DNA from: Spirochaetae bacterium HGW-Spirochaetae-9
Lineage (GTDB): Bacteria; Spirochaetota; Spirochaetia; Treponematales; Rectinemataceae
Length of the DNA stretch: 15,079 nucleotides
Direction: 5' to 3'
NCBI GenBank assembly: GCA_002839205.1
Contig: PGXP01000005.1
Span: 1 to 15,079, forward strand
The first letter of the stretch is position 1, and every line of letters starts with the position of its first letter. Under the pieces are notes generated by a model that saw only the letters and a list, made by a program, of their open reading frames with translations, did not search any database and was not told the origin of the DNA. Positions 7,382-13,484 of this stretch are shown here, piece by piece. Made by a program: the position numbers and the translations under genes.

Positions 7382-7894
7382 GACCGGGGGAGAGCGCTAT
7401 ACTGGGCTCGTGAGGATACACGTCGTGAGGATACATTTGGTGAGGATACAACGCTGAAGACGGTCATAACCCGAAACAGGGAAGAAACCCTCGCCCTGGG
7501 CGAGCTGATCGGCAGATCAGCTCCGGGCGGTGCCGTAATAGCCTGCAGAGGCGGCCTTGGAGCCGGCAAGACAACCTTGGCCAAGGGCATCGCGAAAGGC
7601 CTCGACATCGACGAGGAAGTGACATCCCCCACCTTTACTATCATCTCAGAATACTCAGGCCGACTCACTTTCTACCATATCGATGCCTATCGCCTCTCGG
7701 GAGAATTGGATTTCGCGGAAATTGGCGGACAGGAACTGCTGGAAGCGCCTTCCAGCCTCTGTCTCATCGAATGGAGTGAAAGACTGCCCGAAATAGTCAA
7801 CGAAAGGACAGCCATCATCGAAATTCGGGTGGAAGAAGGCGAGCGACGCAGCATGAGCCTGAGCGGCAGCTGGCTGGAGGCTTTACTGCCATGA
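7370..7894 (+). CDS. tsaE: tRNA t6A biosynthesis ATPase TsaE (start uncertain)
   Basis: P-loop ATPase that works with TsaB and TsaD to place threonylcarbamoyl on A37 of ANN-decoding tRNAs. Landmarks, numbered from ATG 7370: Walker A GGLGAGKTT at 61-69, TSPTFTIISEY at 85-95, the HxDxYRL motif HIDAYRL at 103-109 and CLIEWSERL at 131-139. ATG 7370 is the only in-frame ATG, GTG or TTG before the domain. It makes a 174-residue protein with an unusual 28-residue extension built partly from a 5-residue repeat (REDTR, REDTF, GEDTT). The family's normal start (M-K-T-V-I-T style) coincides with CTG 7454, which has GGTGAGG 8 bases upstream. The predicted promoter favours CTG 7454. tsaB follows with an ATGA overlap. 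Confidence 0.9.
   Translation: MLAQDRGRALYWAREDTRREDTFGEDTTLKTVITRNREETLALGELIGRSAPGGAVIACRGGLGAGKTTLAKGIAKGLDIDEEVTSPTFTIISEYSGRLTFYHIDAYRLSGELDFAEIGGQELLEAPSSLCLIEWSERLPEIVNERTAIIEIRVEEGERRSMSLSGSWLEALLP
7375..7403 (+). promoter_or_regulatory. Promoter for tsaE-tsaB
   Basis: GGCACA (7375-7380, weak), a 17-base spacer and TATACT (7398-7403) give a start near 7410. The -35 shares five bases with the -35 of the divergent hydrolase promoter, so the two would be hard to occupy at once. If this is the main promoter, ATG 7370 lies upstream of the mRNA start and tsaE must begin elsewhere. Confidence 0.5.
7410..7450 (+). repeat. Three 15-bp-spaced copies of GTGAGGATACA in the tsaE leader
   Basis: Exact copies of the 11-mer GTGAGGATACA begin at 7410, 7425 and 7440. 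Each holds a Shine-Dalgarno-like GTGAGG. The third is placed to serve a start at CTG 7454. In another frame the array forms a 15-codon mini-ORF (GTG 7410 to TGA 7457) whose stop overlaps that CTG. Confidence 0.85.
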
Positions 7895-8550
7895 ACGTTC
7901 TGGCATTCGATACGGCGACCGACCTGCTTGCAGTAGCCGTCAAAAACAGTGAAGGAAGCTTTTTCGTCCATACGGCAAGCGGATTCAGGCATTCCGAGAC
8001 CCTCCTGCACGCCATAGAGCGCTGTCTCGCCGAAGCCTCGCTGACGCTCAGGGAAATTGGGCTCATAGCATGCACGAGCGGCCCCGGCTCCTTCACGGGC
8101 TTGAGGATTGGCATGGCAACGGCAAAAGGGCTGTCTCTAGCCTTGGGCATTCCCTGGGTGGGGGTTCCTACCCTGGACTGCATAGCCCAAGGGCAGATGA
8201 AGGCCGCCCGAACAATTGTGCCTGTCCTCGATGCCCGTAAAAACAGACTGTATTCGGCACTGTATAAAGATGGACGAAGGGTGAGCGACTTTCTGGACAT
8301 ATCGCTCACCGAGCTTCTGGCCTTGGTCGATGGGGATGCTGAAGTGGACTTTATCGGTCCCGATGCCGATCTGTTGGCTGATTACGCTCTTGAAAGGCCA
8401 GGATTTTACGTCCTCGCGGACGATCCCGCGGCACGACTGAAGGGACTGGCCCTGCTTGGTGAGATGCGCTACGAAAAGGAGGGTCCTGCCGCCGAGGATG
8501 AAGGACCCCTGTATATGCGCGAGCCCGAAATCGGTCTTAAAGCGCCTTGA
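7891..8550 (+). CDS. tsaB: tRNA t6A biosynthesis protein TsaB
   Basis: ASKHA-fold partner of TsaD in threonylcarbamoyl-adenosine synthesis on tRNA; 219 residues, close to the 231 of E. coli TsaB. It begins MNVLAFDTAT, the family's N-terminal strand, and carries TSGPGSFTGLRIGMATAKGL at 62-81. The metal-binding histidines of TsaD are not apparent, as expected for TsaB rather than TsaD. The ATG overlaps the tsaE stop (ATGA, 7891-7894), so the two are translationally coupled. Its last 14 bases overlap the 3' end of the convergent GNAT-like gene, leaving no room for an ordinary terminator. tsaC and tsaD are not in this window. Confidence 0.94.
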   Translation: MNVLAFDTATDLLAVAVKNSEGSFFVHTASGFRHSETLLHAIERCLAEASLTLREIGLIACTSGPGSFTGLRIGMATAKGLSLALGIPWVGVPTLDCIAQGQMKAARTIVPVLDARKNRLYSALYKDGRRVSDFLDISLTELLALVDGDAEVDFIGPDADLLADYALERPGFYVLADDPAARLKGLALLGEMRYEKEGPAAEDEGPLYMREPEIGLKAP

Positions 8551-9661
8551 GGTAGACGCGCCTACGTTTATGCTGCCGCTTGGGGTAGCTTTTCCACAGG
8601 CCGTGAATGGCGACGTTTGTCTCCAGCTCGGGATTGGTTTCCGAATACTTGATACCGTTCTCGATGGCGCTCTGATTGAGCGCTGTCATGAGAAGGGCTA
8701 CCGTTCCCCGCGCCAGGTATTCCTTGCGGACGGCGATGAGCATCATATCGATGGTCTTCGGATGCTTGAGTGCCCAGAGAAGCCTCGCCCAGCCAAAGGG
8801 GAAGAGCCTGCCCCGCGATTTATGGAGGGCTTCAGACAGGCTGGGTATGGTGATCGCGAAGCCCGCGAGCCTGCCCGAATCGTCCAGCATTATTTTCGTG
8901 AAGCGCGGATCGACAAAGCCCAGGTATTGTCGTATGTAAGCCTCGATTTGCCTGCGCGAGAGAGGCGTCGTGCCGTAGAGTCCCGCGTAGGCTTCATCCA
9001 GCAACTCGAAAACCTGCTCGCCATACTTGCTGATAAGCTCCTTCCTCGTTTTCCATTCGGCGAGCCTCACACCTGAACGTTTGGCCAGCACTTCATTGAC
9101 CCGCAGAACTTTTTCGGGTATGGCATCGGGGGTTTCAACAAGGAATTCTATCCAATCGACGTCCTTGACGAATCCCAGCTTTTCCATGTATTCGGGGTAA
9201 TAGGGGAAATTATACAGCGTGGCGAAGGTGGCGCGCTCCCCAAAGCCTTCCACGAGCATGCCTTCCCTGTCCAGATCCGTAAAACCCAAGGGGCCATGGA
9301 GCCCTTGCATGCCCTTGGAGCGGGCCCATTCCTCGACGGTCAGCACGAGGGCTTTGGCCACTTCAAAATCTTCGATAAAGTCGATCCAGCCGAAGCGGGC
9401 GTATTTATGTCCCCATTTCTCGATATAGCGGCGGTTGATGATACCGGCTATCCTGCCCACCATCGCACCGTCTTTCCAGGCTGTCCAGCATTCGGCTTCG
9501 CAGAACTCGAAGGCAGGATTTTTGCTCCTGCTCAGGGTATTGATATCATCGAAAACGGGGGCGGGAACCCAATTGGGCTCGTCGCCGTAGATGCTCTCGG
9601 GGAAGGTCACAAAGGTGCGCAGTTCGGCTTTCGACTGCACTCGGCGTATTTCGATGCTCAT
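8537..9661 (-). CDS. GNAT-like protein of the YghO type
   Basis: 374-residue cytoplasmic protein. It opens MSIEIRRVQSKAELRTFVTF and carries segments I recognise from a family of about 380 residues spread through Bacteroidota, Spirochaetota and others: YGDEPNWVPAP, KNPAFEFCEAECWTAW, HGPLGFTDLDREGMLVEGF at 122-140, ESIENG-like C-terminal helices and SETNPELETN followed by the basic tail KRQHKRRRVYLKAL. GRIAGIINRR near 69-78 fits the acetyl-CoA-binding core of a GNAT fold. No substrate is known to me. AGGAG lies 6 bases before ATG 9661. The frame is open further upstream to 9919, but that covers the preceding gene. The start overlaps the stop of the 91-residue gene (ATGA). Confidence 0.75.
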   Translation of the reverse strand: MSIEIRRVQSKAELRTFVTFPESIYGDEPNWVPAPVFDDINTLSRSKNPAFEFCEAECWTAWKDGAMVGRIAGIINRRYIEKWGHKYARFGWIDFIEDFEVAKALVLTVEEWARSKGMQGLHGPLGFTDLDREGMLVEGFGERATFATLYNFPYYPEYMEKLGFVKDVDWIEFLVETPDAIPEKVLRVNEVLAKRSGVRLAEWKTRKELISKYGEQVFELLDEAYAGLYGTTPLSRRQIEAYIRQYLGFVDPRFTKIMLDDSGRLAGFAITIPSLSEALHKSRGRLFPFGWARLLWALKHPKTIDMMLIAVRKEYLARGTVALLMTALNQSAIENGIKYSETNPELETNVAIHGLWKSYPKRQHKRRRVYLKAL

Positions 9662-9933
9662 CGTTGCTCCTGGGTCTCGTTGGGCCTGGCGATTTCCGCC
9701 TGCCACGCCGCGATGAAAAGCTCGTATGCGGCAATAGTCGCCGAGGTTACGATATCTCCCAATTCCCCTCTGCCCAACCAGTCGTTTCCATCGAGAATGT
9801 ATTGGTGTTCCAAGGCTGATCGGGCATCGGCGAGGGTGAATTCGGGATCGATGCGCCTCCGGTTCTCCAACCCCCTGAGCATGCTCTCGAGCACTTCTTC
9901 TCTCTTTTGTTCGCGCCAATCCGTCGAGGCCAT
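9658..9933 (-). CDS. Uncharacterised 91-residue protein
   Basis: I do not recognise this protein. From ATG 9933 it is soluble, largely helical and acidic: MASTDWREQKREEVLESML, a basic patch ENRRRIDPEF, then ARSALEHQYILDGNDWLGRG and IVTSATIAAYELFIAAWQAE. There are no cysteines, signal peptide or membrane segment. GGAG lies 5 bases before the ATG. The frame is open up to 10044, but the extra part crosses the predicted promoter. Its TGA overlaps the ATG of the GNAT-like gene, so the two are very probably coupled and may act together, for example as regulator or partner. That link is inferred from position only. Confidence 0.7.
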   Translation of the reverse strand: MASTDWREQKREEVLESMLRGLENRRRIDPEFTLADARSALEHQYILDGNDWLGRGELGDIVTSATIAAYELFIAAWQAEIARPNETQEQR

Positions 9934-9997
9934 CGATGCTCCAGGCAGGCAGGATTTGAGGAACCCCAAAGACAGAGTCTCCCTCGTTTTCGGCCGA

Positions 9998-10027
9998 AGT
10001 ATAGCGGCAGGTTCCTCAGGTTGTAAA
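9998..10027 (-). promoter_or_regulatory. Promoter for the 91-residue protein and GNAT-like gene
   Basis: TTTACA (10022-10027, five of six matches to the -35 consensus), an 18-base spacer and TATACT (9998-10003) on the minus strand put the start near 9991 and a leader of about 58 bases. It begins in the short space after the lipoprotein gene, so this pair is probably transcribed independently. Confidence 0.6.
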
Positions 10028-10044
10028 GCGGACGAACTCCTCAA

Positions 10045-11370
10045 TCACTTGACTGTCAGGTTGAGAACCTTAAGACCGCCAGTTCCGACGGCGGCTACGA
10101 CAAGACTGGATTTGCCAGCCACATAGTTGACGGATTCGCCTGCTCCGAAGCGGATGGAGCCGCTGATGGAAGAGGTGCTGCTTATTGTCCCGCCCCGTTG
10201 GTCTCTCACCAGATCCCCATCACCCACCCATAGCCCAGCCTCTCCATTGGCGATGAGGAGGATGTCCTTGCCTGAAGCGTTGCCCGAGGAGACAGCATTG
10301 GATGTCTGAAGCTCAGGAGCCAGGCCGGTAAGGCGCGGTGCGGGGATGCTGGCCCTCACCGTTCCATCGTCTGGATCGACGATAGCCACGCCGCTCATGT
10401 TGGCCGCGACAAAGAACAAGCCGCCGAAGTAGCCAACCTTGGATTTAGCCTCGGCCTGGGCAGGAAAGCTTGTCAGGTTCACCGTTTTACTCGGGCTGCC
10501 AAGTTCGCTTCCTTTATAGATATCCAGCCTCGCGATCGAAGCGGGGAACGGGGCTTCCGCTTGCGCTTCAAAGACAGCAAGGTCTTCCCCTCCGGCGGCT
10601 ACCGACCTCAGGTCAGGATAGCTGGCAACCGAGCTATCCTCGATGGTGAATGTGCCATTATTGAGCTTTAAGGCAAAAAGCCCGACTCCGGGCTGGGTCG
10701 AGGAGTAAGCGCCTGTCGTCACGTACAACCGACCGTTGTACCAGACGAGATCAGTGGCAAAATGCCCGGGCAGAGCTATGGAGGCCGCGGTTGCTTCCAT
10801 CAGACTGCCATTGGATGTGTTGTAGTCAACTGCCATCACAAAGGCATTTTTTCCGATATCCGGGTTCCCGATTCTCTGGCCTGCCAGATAAAGCCTGCCT
10901 GAGTCCTCGATAACGGCAGCGATATCAAAATTAGGTATGAGTGTATTCTTCAAAAGAACAGGTCGTGCCGGATTCGAGACATTGAAGATGTCGACGGCGC
11001 CAGACGAACCTGCACCTGTCAGCATATACACGACGATCGCATACTTTCCGTTGGAAGTAAGTGCTATATGGGACGCCTGCAGTTTCCTGTCCAGGCTGTC
11101 GGCAGGAGGCTCGACTTCGGCAACATAGGTGATTGTCGCTCCACCCGGCGCCGGTTTTGCAGCCTTCGCAGCCCGGCTTGCGCTCCAAACAGGAATTGTC
11201 CGGGAATAACTCCCCGAGTCGTCCAGATCAACGAGGGTGAGTTCTTCGTCATGAAGAGTAACCCTGCCCTCCGGGTCATAGTCCAGGCTGCAGCCGGCTA
11301 GCAGAAGGAAGGTAGCTGCTAACACTAAAAAGATTATCGAGCAATATGCAATAAATTTTGATTTCTTCAT
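10045..11370 (-). CDS. Putative lipoprotein with beta-propeller-like repeats
   Basis: 441 residues. The N-terminus is a type II signal peptide: basic MKKSKF, a hydrophobic stretch, and a lipobox LLAGC with Cys27 as the lipidation site, so the mature protein should be membrane-anchored outside the cytoplasm. A low-complexity linker runs to about residue 80. The rest alternates short strands and turns in repeat fashion (IALTSNGKYAIVVY, GAVDIFNVSNPARPVLL, DLVWYNGRLYVTTG, GGLFFVAANMSGVAIVD), resembling LVIVD or WD-type propeller blades. I cannot name a function. The frame is open to 11490 but runs over the tRNA. ATG 11370 starts the signal peptide. No ribosome site is seen; the ATG lies 9 bases after a TATAAT box, which suggests a nearly leaderless mRNA. 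Confidence 0.8.
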   Translation of the reverse strand: MKKSKFIAYCSIIFLVLAATFLLLAGCSLDYDPEGRVTLHDEELTLVDLDDSGSYSRTIPVWSASRAAKAAKPAPGGATITYVAEVEPPADSLDRKLQASHIALTSNGKYAIVVYMLTGAGSSGAVDIFNVSNPARPVLLKNTLIPNFDIAAVIEDSGRLYLAGQRIGNPDIGKNAFVMAVDYNTSNGSLMEATAASIALPGHFATDLVWYNGRLYVTTGAYSSTQPGVGLFALKLNNGTFTIEDSSVASYPDLRSVAAGGEDLAVFEAQAEAPFPASIARLDIYKGSELGSPSKTVNLTSFPAQAEAKSKVGYFGGLFFVAANMSGVAIVDPDDGTVRASIPAPRLTGLAPELQTSNAVSSGNASGKDILLIANGEAGLWVGDGDLVRDQRGGTISSTSSISGSIRFGAGESVNYVAGKSSLVVAAVGTGGLKVLNLTVK

Positions 11371-11379
11371 ATTATATTT

Positions 11380-11409
11380 ATTATATACTAATCCTTCACT
11401 TGATGGTAG
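11380..11409 (-). promoter_or_regulatory. Candidate promoter for the lipoprotein gene
   Basis: A perfect TATAAT (11380-11385, minus strand) sits in a strikingly AT-rich patch. The best -35 is poor (CTACCA, 11404-11409, 18-base spacer). The predicted start is only about 3 bases before ATG 11370. It diverges from the tRNA promoter. Confidence 0.45.
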
Positions 11410-11412
11410 GCC

Positions 11413-11442
11413 TTGACTAAGACCTCGGCAAGCAGGTATAAA
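11413..11442 (+). promoter_or_regulatory. tRNA-Met promoter
   Basis: TTGACT (11413-11418), an 18-base spacer and TATAAA (11437-11442), each one base from consensus, place the RNA start near 11449, about 6 bases before the mature tRNA 5' end. Confidence 0.7.
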
Positions 11443-11454
11443 TCTTCCGTTCCT

Positions 11455-11527
11455 GGCGAGGTAGCTCAGTTGGCAGAGCAAGCGGCTCATATCCGCTGGG
11501 TCGTGGGTTCAATCCCCTCCCTCGCTA
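11455..11527 (+). tRNA. tRNA-Met (anticodon CAU)
   Basis: 73 bases fold as a cloverleaf. The acceptor GGCGAGG pairs with CCTCGCT (one G-U at 1:72). The D arm is GCTC/GAGC, the anticodon stem AGCGG/CCGCT with loop CTCATAT (anticodon CAT), the variable region GGGTC and the T arm GTGGG-TTCAATC-CCCTC. The T stem has a T-T mismatch at its second pair. The discriminator is A and CCA is not encoded. The G1-U72 pair and overall form fit an elongator rather than an initiator Met tRNA. A lysidine-modified tRNA-Ile2 also has CAU and is not fully excluded. It has its own promoter and terminator, so it is a single-gene transcript. Confidence 0.93.
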
Positions 11528-11528
11528 T

Positions 11529-11558
11529 AGGCGGCCTATTCCTGGCCGCCTTTTTTTT
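11529..11558 (+). terminator. Intrinsic terminator after tRNA-Met
   Basis: Perfect 7-bp GC stem GGCGGCC (11530-11536) and GGCCGCC (11544-11550), a 7-base loop and eight T's (11551-11558). It starts 2 bases after the tRNA and ends 16 bases before the lipA ATG, so lipA needs its own promoter. Confidence 0.93.
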
Positions 11559-11567
11559 GTCTATACT
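11539..11567 (+). promoter_or_regulatory. Candidate lipA promoter, probably leaderless
   Basis: TATACT (11562-11567) lies directly behind the terminator T-run. The -35 at 17 bases (TTCCTG, 11539-11544) is weak and falls inside the terminator hairpin. Only 7 bases separate the -10 from ATG 11575, so RNA would begin at or next to the start codon. No ribosome site is present. Confidence 0.5.
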
Positions 11568-11574
11568 CAAGCAC

Positions 11575-12447
11575 ATGGAAATTCTCGGAACCAAGCCCAA
11601 GCCCGACTGGATAAAAGTGCGGCTCCCCGCGGGGAACGCATGGAAGAACGTCGACGCTATAGTGGCGAAACACCAACTCCACACTGTCTGCGATGAAGCT
11701 CGCTGTCCCAACAAGGGCGAATGCTGGGGATGCGGCACCGCCACCTTCATGGTGCTGGGCGACGTCTGCACGCGCGGCTGTAGGTTCTGCGCCGTCGAAA
11801 CCGCGAAATCGGGGCGTCCTTTGAGGCTCGATGAGCCGGAAGCCCTCGCCCAGGCAGTGAGCGAAATGGGCTTGAACTATGTCGTCATAACATCGGTGGA
11901 CAGGGACGACCTGCCCGACAGAGGATCCGGCCACTTTGCCCGGTGCATCGATGCGGTGAGGAAGGCGGCACCGGCGGCAAAAATCGAGGTGCTCATACCC
12001 GATTTTTACGGTTTCGAGCTGGAAACGATAGCTGCCGCACAACCGGAAGTCATTGCCCACAACATCGAAACAGTCTCCAGGCTGCAACAGGTGAGGGATG
12101 GGCGGGCGAGCTACGAAAAAAGCCTTCGCACCCTCAGTGAAGCCAAGGTTCTAGGCGCGGGTGCCACAAAATCCTCCATCCTCCTCGGATTGGGAGAGAC
12201 AAGGGATGAGTTGAAGGCAGCGTATGCCGACCTGCGGGCAGCCGGCGTCGACATCCTTGTGATGGGGCAGTATCTCCAGCCTTCAAGGCATCAGATCCCC
12301 GTCGTCGAATACATTCATCCCGACAGCTTTGCCCTGTTTGCGGAAGACGCGCGCGCGGCGGGTTTTTCGACGGTCGTCGCCTCCCCTTTCGCGCGAACCA
12401 GTTACCATGCTTTCGATGCATGGAAGGCAAGGCGACATGAAAATTGA
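11575..12447 (+). CDS. lipA: Lipoyl synthase
   Basis: Radical SAM enzyme that inserts two sulfurs into octanoyl groups bound to lipoyl domains. 290 residues. The auxiliary cluster ligands Cys39, Cys44 and Cys50 form CDEARCPNKGEC. The radical SAM motif CTRGCRFC gives Cys65, Cys69 and Cys72. Family segments ITSVDRDDLPDRGSGHF, IPDF, AHNIETV and MGQYLQPSRHQIPV follow. The C-terminal motif reads RTSYHA at 274-279 where most LipA have RSSYHA. The frame is open upstream to 11413, but that would cross the tRNA and terminator; ATG 11575 starts the normal LipA N-terminus. It heads a run of overlapping genes: lplB, lplA, methyltransferase and kinase. Confidence 0.96.
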   Translation: MEILGTKPKPDWIKVRLPAGNAWKNVDAIVAKHQLHTVCDEARCPNKGECWGCGTATFMVLGDVCTRGCRFCAVETAKSGRPLRLDEPEALAQAVSEMGLNYVVITSVDRDDLPDRGSGHFARCIDAVRKAAPAAKIEVLIPDFYGFELETIAAAQPEVIAHNIETVSRLQQVRDGRASYEKSLRTLSEAKVLGAGATKSSILLGLGETRDELKAAYADLRAAGVDILVMGQYLQPSRHQIPVVEYIHPDSFALFAEDARAAGFSTVVASPFARTSYHAFDAWKARRHEN

Positions 12448-12760
12448 GGCTATAGGAAAACCCTTGGGCTGCAAACTGTTGAGGATTTCCGCCGAATTCT
12501 CAGAGCCCTGGGGGGAGGACAGCATCCTCGAATCCATATCTATCCGGGGCGATTTCTTCGCGATACCGGAAGAAGGACTTGAAGCCATTGAGGCGCGGCT
12601 GAAGGGAAGCAGGATGGCCGAACTGCGCGAGGCTTTCGACTCCCTCCTCGAGGAACTGCATGTGCAGGTGATGGGCATTTCGGGTGCGGGAATACTGGCA
12701 ACATTGCAAGGAGCGATCCATGAAGCATCCCTTCAGGGTACTGCAGACAGGCCTCGATAG
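12437..12760 (+). CDS. lplB: Stand-alone lipoate-protein ligase C-terminal domain (LplB-like accessory protein)
   Basis: 107 residues. The core KLLRISAEF, SILESISIRGDFFAIPEEGL (GDFF at 38-41), LEAIEARLKGSR and the helical tail match the C-terminal accessory domain of lipoate-protein ligase A (Lip_prot_lig_C). In some organisms, such as Thermoplasma acidophilum, this is a separate protein, LplB, needed with LplA for lipoate adenylation. It overlaps lipA by 11 bases and lplA by 41 bases. ATG 12437 has AAGG 8-9 bases upstream and starts at the conserved lysine/leucine strand. The assignment rests on motif and position, since the domain is short. Confidence 0.78.
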   Translation: MKIEAIGKPLGCKLLRISAEFSEPWGEDSILESISIRGDFFAIPEEGLEAIEARLKGSRMAELREAFDSLLEELHVQVMGISGAGILATLQGAIHEASLQGTADRPR

Positions 12761-13484
12761 CGCATACTTCAACATGGGGCTCGACGAGGCCATCCTGGAG
12801 TCGGTGACATCGGGAAGCGCCTTGCCCACCTTGAGGTTTTACGGATGGAAGCCGCCGGCAATTTCGCTTGGCTACTTCCAGGGCGCACTCGAGGAGGTGG
12901 ACACCGATGCGTGCAGACAGCAGGGCGTCGATGTCGTTCGCCGCATCACGGGGGGAGGTGCCGTGTTTCACGACACCGAGGTCACCTACAGCATCGTCAT
13001 TCCCGGAAGCCACCCCCTCGCACCTGCATCCATTCTCGATTCATATGCCCTCCTCTGTTCCGGGATCGTAGAAGGTCTGAAGAACCTCAACATCGACGCG
13101 TCCTTCGCCCCCATCAACGATATCGTTGCAGGCGGCAGAAAAATTTCCGGAAATGCCCAGACGAGGAAAAAAGGCTGCCTCCTCCAGCATGGCACTGTCC
13201 TGCTCAAGGTCGATGTAGAAAAGATGTTCGGTCTTCTGAAAGTTCCCAAGGAAAAGGCCATGGGAAAGATGATCGACGACGTTAAAGCCCGCGTAACCTC
13301 GCTTTCAGCCCTCCTCGGCCGAGATGTTGGCTTTGAGGAAGCCTCCGATGCCCTGCGAGAAGGGTTCCTGAACGCGCTTCTTCTCGACCCTGCAGAAGGA
13401 GAACCCAGCCCTCGTGAACTGGCCGCGGCAGAGCTTCTCGCACGGACAAAATTTTCGACAGAAGCATGGATTTTTAGGCGATGA
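12720..13484 (+). CDS. lplA: Lipoate-protein ligase A-type catalytic protein
   Basis: 254 residues of the LplA/LipB/BirA fold. It carries DSAYFNMGLDEAI near the N-terminus, RRITGGGAVFHD at 74-85 (lipoate/adenylate loop), and GGRKISGNAQTRKKG at 128-142, where Lys131 is the invariant lysine. It lacks the C-terminal accessory domain of E. coli LplA, which is supplied by the preceding gene. That favours a two-part ligase, although single-domain relatives can also be octanoyl transferases (LipM or LipL). No lipB is seen here, so octanoate or lipoate loading for LipA may depend on this protein. AAGGAG lies 6 bases before ATG 12720, inside the lplB reading frame. It is coupled to the next gene through ATGA. 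Confidence 0.88.
   Translation: MKHPFRVLQTGLDSAYFNMGLDEAILESVTSGSALPTLRFYGWKPPAISLGYFQGALEEVDTDACRQQGVDVVRRITGGGAVFHDTEVTYSIVIPGSHPLAPASILDSYALLCSGIVEGLKNLNIDASFAPINDIVAGGRKISGNAQTRKKGCLLQHGTVLLKVDVEKMFGLLKVPKEKAMGKMIDDVKARVTSLSALLGRDVGFEEASDALREGFLNALLLDPAEGEPSPRELAAAELLARTKFSTEAWIFRR

Noticed and set aside
7297..7668. N-terminal extension of the alpha/beta hydrolase
   Set aside because: It is antisense to tsaE, lies upstream of the predicted promoter, and ATG 7296 has a strong ribosome site.
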